The position numbers and the translations under genes are program-made. This document shows positions 56,301-59,503 of a stretch of DNA of 59,503 bases, one piece after another. Location: the NCBI GenBank assembly GCA_947457255.1, contig CANGUZ010000006.1, positions 1-59,503 of the forward strand, read 5' to 3'. This DNA comes from Flavobacteriaceae bacterium. GTDB taxonomy: Bacteria; Bacteroidota; Bacteroidia; Flavobacteriales; Flavobacteriaceae. The notes below the pieces were generated by a model that did not search any database, had not been told where the DNA came from, and saw nothing but the letters and a program-made list of their open reading frames with translations. Position 1 is the stretch's first letter. Each line of letters begins with the position of its first letter.

Positions 56301-56489
56301 CCATAAACTGTATGAATAATTTGTGCCAATAGGGAAATAGTCCCAGTTCATTCCATTAATCATTAAGTCATTGCCGTTGACTTTTAGTTTAATTCCCTCG
56401 GCATTCTTATCTAAAGCAACTTTATCAGCTTGAGAATAGATCGAAAATGCACAAAAAGAAAAAATTAGTAAAAAAATATTTTTTTTCAT
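53355..56489 (-). CDS. Clan GH-A glycosidase fused to an outer-membrane beta-barrel
   Basis: Protein of 1044 residues from the ATG at 56489, which starts a signal peptide (MKKNIFLLIFSFCAFSIYSQ); an ATG at 56519 adds ten residues. Residues 22-395 are a TIM-barrel glycosidase of the GH2-C/GH5-like type: NGMNWDYFPIG, acid/base Glu168 in LLGNENNYG, GVNVYRG, nucleophile Glu269 in LFSEFGSDAF. Residues about 430-1044 show alternating beta strands with aromatic residues (FNWYASAAAQGL, KFAVSAGFVFRHL, WEIRTYIQINIGN end), as in outer-membrane barrels. The two parts are in one uninterrupted frame. It is the first enzyme gene after the regulator. The CAZy family is not resolved. Confidence 0.78.
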   Translation of the reverse strand: MKKNIFLLIFSFCAFSIYSQADKVALDKNAEGIKLKVNGNDLMINGMNWDYFPIGTNYSYSLWNQPESVIKQALDDEMSLLKNMGVNAIRVYSGMPKKWIEYVYNNYGIYTMLNHSFGRYGLTIDGAWVPTTEYADAKTRQLLLKEVKQMAQEYKDTKGLLLFLLGNENNYGLFWDGAETENIPVKDRKSTKRAEYMYKLFNEGAVAMKSIDKSHPVAICNGDLLFLDIIAKDCPDVDILGVNVYRGISFGDLFERVKKEYGKPVLFSEFGSDAFNAVSSQEEQNGQAAILKGNWKEIYENAAGLGKTGNSLGGFTFQFSDGWWKFGQTKFLDVHDTNASWSNGGYTFDFVEGENNMNEEWFGICAKGTTNANGNYQLYPRAAYYILKDVHQFNPYSNGKSLADVDNHFNSIQIMDASLKARGDKSALDSQKGGKIKFSRLSAQFTTFNTGGEKIATPSTAPVNNTAFPNQLGFDHMESYFIGVEASPVSNMTANVEFNILGNVALNPIDEIFYENRGRPTVVSGPNGDVTLQDNNRVQIYRASYKWDEKLFSLNGFYRTGHYHWGYEGDFFGLYPEANYGPNIDIYQGNAPFGFEVEGKKIFKGLKLAAGPELWWAANPAALLKYSRNIAKIDVTGIFHEDLEQRGLAQSSLAIPQPRTRRFTLHANRKFGKLGIDIGGIWAGQPLNGREYQVLRTEGGVDVAKTATIESKDNLGAKIKLTYTGGKFNWYASAAAQGLVAGGATGDQTQTFTGWRLRDSGSGNQYNFLTGATYTIGKLQIAPNFLWQKPLEEAITSDAVGGRLRNILQDPFVVRGNREQVAAELLFTFDPTPGTWMYEWDNDRSEDAKFAVSAGFVFRHLPTTQDAAIGFLANRTAFAFPNAVPAKDLWEVNARIVSKLSADLGFIGNIYGGPTQGNGSDARTIKRFGMDLRTIYKKVKLNSFVKVNDFGPFDYHRDFNLTYPVQLMADLSFGIGKADWFILPGTRIGLMGTWRSLDQYSNRYVSGATKLDPLGKVIPDPKAPGFANGQEWEIRTYIQINIGN

Positions 56490-56890
56490 ATTAAATAATT
56501 GGTTAAAAATTAAAATCAAAAGTTGTTTTTTTTTGATTTAAAGAATAGTTGTTTGTGATATAGTTGGATATAAAATCCACTACTTAAATTGTTTTTTTCA
56601 TTGTAAAGCTAATTTTGATTCATAATAATTTTGGTTTGATTAAATACTTAATTTTTAGATTATAAATTTATATATTACAAATGATAATTAAATAAAAACC
56701 GCCTCTACAAAAAGCATACAACAGCAAAAAAAGCGATGAATAATTTCATTTATCATAAAAAAACACTGCAAATACTATTGATTTAAGAAATCTAAAAAAT
56801 GAATTTTGTCAAATAAAAGCCAATTAATATTAGCGCTACAAGGTTATTGTTGAGGCAATGTATAGTTTATTCAAATTATTGTGTATAGTA
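56490..56890. other. 401-bp intergenic region before the PUL enzyme operon
   Basis: The region lies between the regulator stop and the start of the glycosidase-barrel gene, both on the - strand, so it should hold the main promoter of the run. It is strongly AT-rich with no ORF. No good CAAAnnTA (reverse -7) with a spaced CAA was found, and no clear terminator. The words AATGTATAGTTTATT and TGTGTATAGTATTAT near 56860-56895 are loose repeats. Confidence 0.5.
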
Positions 56891-59503
56891 TTATATAGAT
56901 AAGATATACTCAACAAGTCCTTTTTCATGCGGTAAATCCATCTTTTTACGCAAACGATATCTTTTTATCTCAACACTTCGTACTGAAATACCTAGTAGTG
57001 GAGCAATTTCTTTAGAGGAAAGATTCACTCTAAGGTAAGCGCAAAGTCTTAAATCGTTTGGAGTTAAGTTAACATGTGACTCTTTTACCTTCTTTAAAAA
57101 GTCTTTATCTGCATTGTCAAAAGCTTCTTTAAATACTTTCCAAGAATCTTCTTCAGAAATATTCTTTGTGATATTTGTAATTACAGATTTAATACTTCTA
57201 CTCGAGTTTTCGGTAGATGAATTTTTTAAATCCTCCTTTATTAAAGTTAATAATTCATTTTTATTAATTAAACTCATATTAGTCACCGCCAATTCTCTGC
57301 TTTTGAGATCAACATCATTAGCAAGTTGTTCATTTCGCATTTTCATTAATTGTTGCTCATTTTCGAGTTCTTTTATCTCTAATAAAAGATTATTTTCTTC
57401 AATTAATTTATCTTCTTGTTTTTGGTAGTAAACTTTGTAAGATTTATTGATATAGTGCGCTAGAGTTAAAAAAAGTATTAAATAAATTATGATGGCTAAA
57501 TTTGTTAAATACCAAGGTTTAAGAATAGTAAAAGTATAAGTGGCAATATTCTCAGGAATAGAATTCGCAATCTTTGCTCTAACTTTAAAAGTATATTTTC
57601 CGTTAGGAAGATTTTTAAAATTAACACTTGACTTTGCATTCCATTCACTCCATTCATTCTGAAATCCTTCTAATAAATACTGGTATTCTGAGTTAATATA
57701 TTTATTATATTGCGGAACAGTATAACTAATGGTAATATTATTCTCATCATGACTAAATCTCCCTTCCTCTAAAATGGAACAATTAGTAAATTGCTCATTT
57801 AATTTATTAATTGAAATATTTGAAATGGAAACACTATAATTTTTAAAGCTTAAATCGTTAATGTTCAACGTATAATATCCATCAGATGTACCTACTAAAT
57901 AAACTGAATTAGTAAGTCGAGAAATATTTTCATAACCCAACATCGAATTTGTTAACTTAGATGGAATAGGTATTGAATTTTTTTTCAAATCAGTACCTAA
58001 CTTATTTAAAGAAAAATAATAAATATAATCTTTAGAAAACAACCAAATTTTAGAAGCATTATCACTAATTAATTTACCAGAAGTATATTCATCATTTTCA
58101 AAAACAGTGCTTAATGCATTATCTTTCTGAAATTGTTTAGTTTTATTATTCAGCTTAAAAATACCATCCTTATAGGCATAATAAATAGTGTTGTTAAATT
58201 TAACTAAACTTGAATTTTTCCCTTTTTTAGGACTAGAATATGATGTGGTTTTCTTTACTCTTAATAAATTATTTTCTAATTGTAAACGGAAAACACCTTT
58301 GTATTCATGACTTATATATACTTCATTATTTTTTAGAATTTCAAAATATTTTGTTGAATAATCAAACCCAAGAATTTTGTTGCGGTAAACCCATTGATTA
58401 TTTCTTTTCTCTAAAACAATTAAACCATTGTAACAACCCACTAGCAAAAGATTTATATTATAGGGAATAGTTACAGATTTCCAAGTTCCTATATTAGAAA
58501 AAATCTTGGTTGCAATTCCATTTTCAATTACAAAAGCTCCGGAATCATGGTTGCAAAAAACAGTTCCACCATGTTCAGATAACGACCAAACTTGTCCTTT
58601 AGTTCCAGAAATAAACTTAAAATTTTCATTAGTATCATAGGTTTTAAAAAATAAACCTTGATTGGTACCTATATATAATTTATTTTGGTACAAAAGCGAG
58701 GCATATACAGTTCCAAATATTCCTGTATTATCAACAAAACTTTTAACTGGTGATTTTAAATTAACACAATTTATACCGTTATCTAAACCAATCCAAAGAT
58801 TTTTATCGGTGTCTTCAAACAATGATAAAACGGTATTGTTACTTAATCCGTTACTTTGAGTGATATGATATTTTAATTTCCCGCTACTATTTAAAATAAT
58901 TATACCATTAGAAACAGTGCCAAGCACAAAACTTCCATCTGCTAAAATTTGGCTACTATAAATATTACTAGTCGAAAATACTGAATCAGCATCAGTACTA
59001 AATTTAGTTAAACTACCATTAATTAGTTTATAAAAACCATTCCATTCCGTTTGAATTATAAGACCGTCCTCTATAGAAAAAACATTTACAATTCTATTAT
59101 TTAGTAAAATTGGATTATTAGAAACCAATTTAGATTTACCATTTTCAATTTCAAAAAGACCTTCATTATAAGTTTGAAAATAAATAGAACTGATGGTACT
59201 ATAAGACTTAAAAATACTGTTTTTTGGAGAAATTATATTAAAACTACCTGTTTTGGTATCATAAATATAAATTCTATTTAAAGACTGAAAAACTACCCAT
59301 TGATCATAATTTAATATATTCCAAAACTGTTCATCATCAAGAATTTGACTTTTAATTTTAGAACTCAATGAAGTGTATTTTAGTAACCCGTTTACTTGTT
59401 TGGTCCAAAAACCAAACTCCATGTAACAACCAGTATATATTTTTTTATCTATAACTTTTACAGATCGCAAAATAGTTTCGTTAGGAGATGGAAACAAAGT
59501 CCA
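56891..59503 (-). CDS. Membrane-spanning Reg_prop/Y_Y_Y/LuxR-HTH regulator (5' truncated by window)
   Basis: The frame is open through base 59503; a TTG at 59497 is inside the homology and not the start. 870 residues are visible. Residues 1-580 are propeller-type Reg_prop repeats (LSLFEDTDKNLWIGLDNGIN), followed by a Y_Y_Y domain at about 590-650 (YQYLLEGFQNEWSEW), one transmembrane helix near 660-682, a coiled coil to about 745, and a LuxR-type HTH at about 805-865 (NLSSKEIAPLLGISVRSVEI). No histidine kinase or receiver domain lies between, so it is SusR-like rather than a hybrid two-component protein. It probably senses glucan oligosaccharides in the periplasm and controls the adjacent locus. 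Confidence 0.88.
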   Translation of the reverse strand, partial: WTLFPSPNETILRSVKVIDKKIYTGCYMEFGFWTKQVNGLLKYTSLSSKIKSQILDDEQFWNILNYDQWVVFQSLNRIYIYDTKTGSFNIISPKNSIFKSYSTISSIYFQTYNEGLFEIENGKSKLVSNNPILLNNRIVNVFSIEDGLIIQTEWNGFYKLINGSLTKFSTDADSVFSTSNIYSSQILADGSFVLGTVSNGIIILNSSGKLKYHITQSNGLSNNTVLSLFEDTDKNLWIGLDNGINCVNLKSPVKSFVDNTGIFGTVYASLLYQNKLYIGTNQGLFFKTYDTNENFKFISGTKGQVWSLSEHGGTVFCNHDSGAFVIENGIATKIFSNIGTWKSVTIPYNINLLLVGCYNGLIVLEKRNNQWVYRNKILGFDYSTKYFEILKNNEVYISHEYKGVFRLQLENNLLRVKKTTSYSSPKKGKNSSLVKFNNTIYYAYKDGIFKLNNKTKQFQKDNALSTVFENDEYTSGKLISDNASKIWLFSKDYIYYFSLNKLGTDLKKNSIPIPSKLTNSMLGYENISRLTNSVYLVGTSDGYYTLNINDLSFKNYSVSISNISINKLNEQFTNCSILEEGRFSHDENNITISYTVPQYNKYINSEYQYLLEGFQNEWSEWNAKSSVNFKNLPNGKYTFKVRAKIANSIPENIATYTFTILKPWYLTNLAIIIYLILFLTLAHYINKSYKVYYQKQEDKLIEENNLLLEIKELENEQQLMKMRNEQLANDVDLKSRELAVTNMSLINKNELLTLIKEDLKNSSTENSSRSIKSVITNITKNISEEDSWKVFKEAFDNADKDFLKKVKESHVNLTPNDLRLCAYLRVNLSSKEIAPLLGISVRSVEIKRYRLRKKMDLPHEKGLVEYILSI

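Noticed and set aside
59495..59497. TTG as the start of the regulator
   Set aside because: Reg_prop-like sequence (WTLFPSPNE) continues to the window edge, so the true start is outside.

Overview
The window looks like chromosome of a Flavobacterium-type member of the Bacteroidota. It is very AT-rich. It has SusC/SusD-type outer-membrane uptake genes, a C-terminal sorting domain of the type IX secretion kind, many lipoproteins of the MKK...SC type, a BatA-like protein, menaquinone genes, and a TTG-N17-TAnnTTTG promoter of the flavobacterial kind. No tRNA, rRNA, CRISPR array, phage or complete insertion sequence was found.

The first half (1-29 kb) is housekeeping. In order it holds a truncated AlkD-type DNA glycosylase, a ClC channel, uvrA, a LOG-family protein, an outer-membrane protein with a degenerate M1-peptidase domain, a small membrane protein, a SulP anion transporter (- strand), a fused alpha/beta E1 2-oxoacid dehydrogenase, a four-gene - strand operon menA / UPF0173 hydrolase / TPR protein / menC, and a secreted lactonase-like propeller. 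These are followed by a BatA-like protein overlapping a dihydroorotase homologue that has lost its metal ligands, a 115-bp tandem repeat, a small membrane protein, a serine esterase, a lipid-anchored unknown, a PhnP-like MBL hydrolase, a conserved unknown with a textbook promoter, bcp, an endonuclease III without iron-sulphur cysteines, a 47-residue small ORF, and an ECF sigma factor.

The second half (29.4 kb to the end, all on the - strand) is one polysaccharide utilisation locus. Its enzyme set (three GH16, three GH17-type, two GH30, one phosphorylase) points to laminarin or a related beta-1,3/1,6-glucan. Read in the direction of transcription it runs: membrane-spanning Reg_prop/Y_Y_Y/LuxR regulator (cut by the window end), a clan-A glycosidase fused to an outer-membrane beta-barrel, a glycan-binding lipoprotein, a GH16 lipoprotein, a cytoplasmic GH94-like phosphorylase, a GH17-like lipoprotein, a GH30 lipoprotein, an MFS symporter fused to a GH17 domain, a second cytoplasmic GH17, a type-IX-secreted GH16, SusC, SusD, two binding lipoproteins, a PKD-GH16 lipoprotein and a GH30.

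The proposed flow is inference from localisation signals and families. Surface GH16 and GH30 enzymes and binding lipoproteins cut and debranch the glucan, SusCD brings oligosaccharides into the periplasm, GH30 and GH17-like enzymes trim them there or at the surface, and the MFS-GH17 protein carries them into the cytoplasm. There the fused GH17, the free GH17 and the phosphorylase finish the job. The most unusual items are the transporter-glycosidase fusion, the glycosidase-barrel fusion, the dead dihydroorotase and the clusterless Nth.
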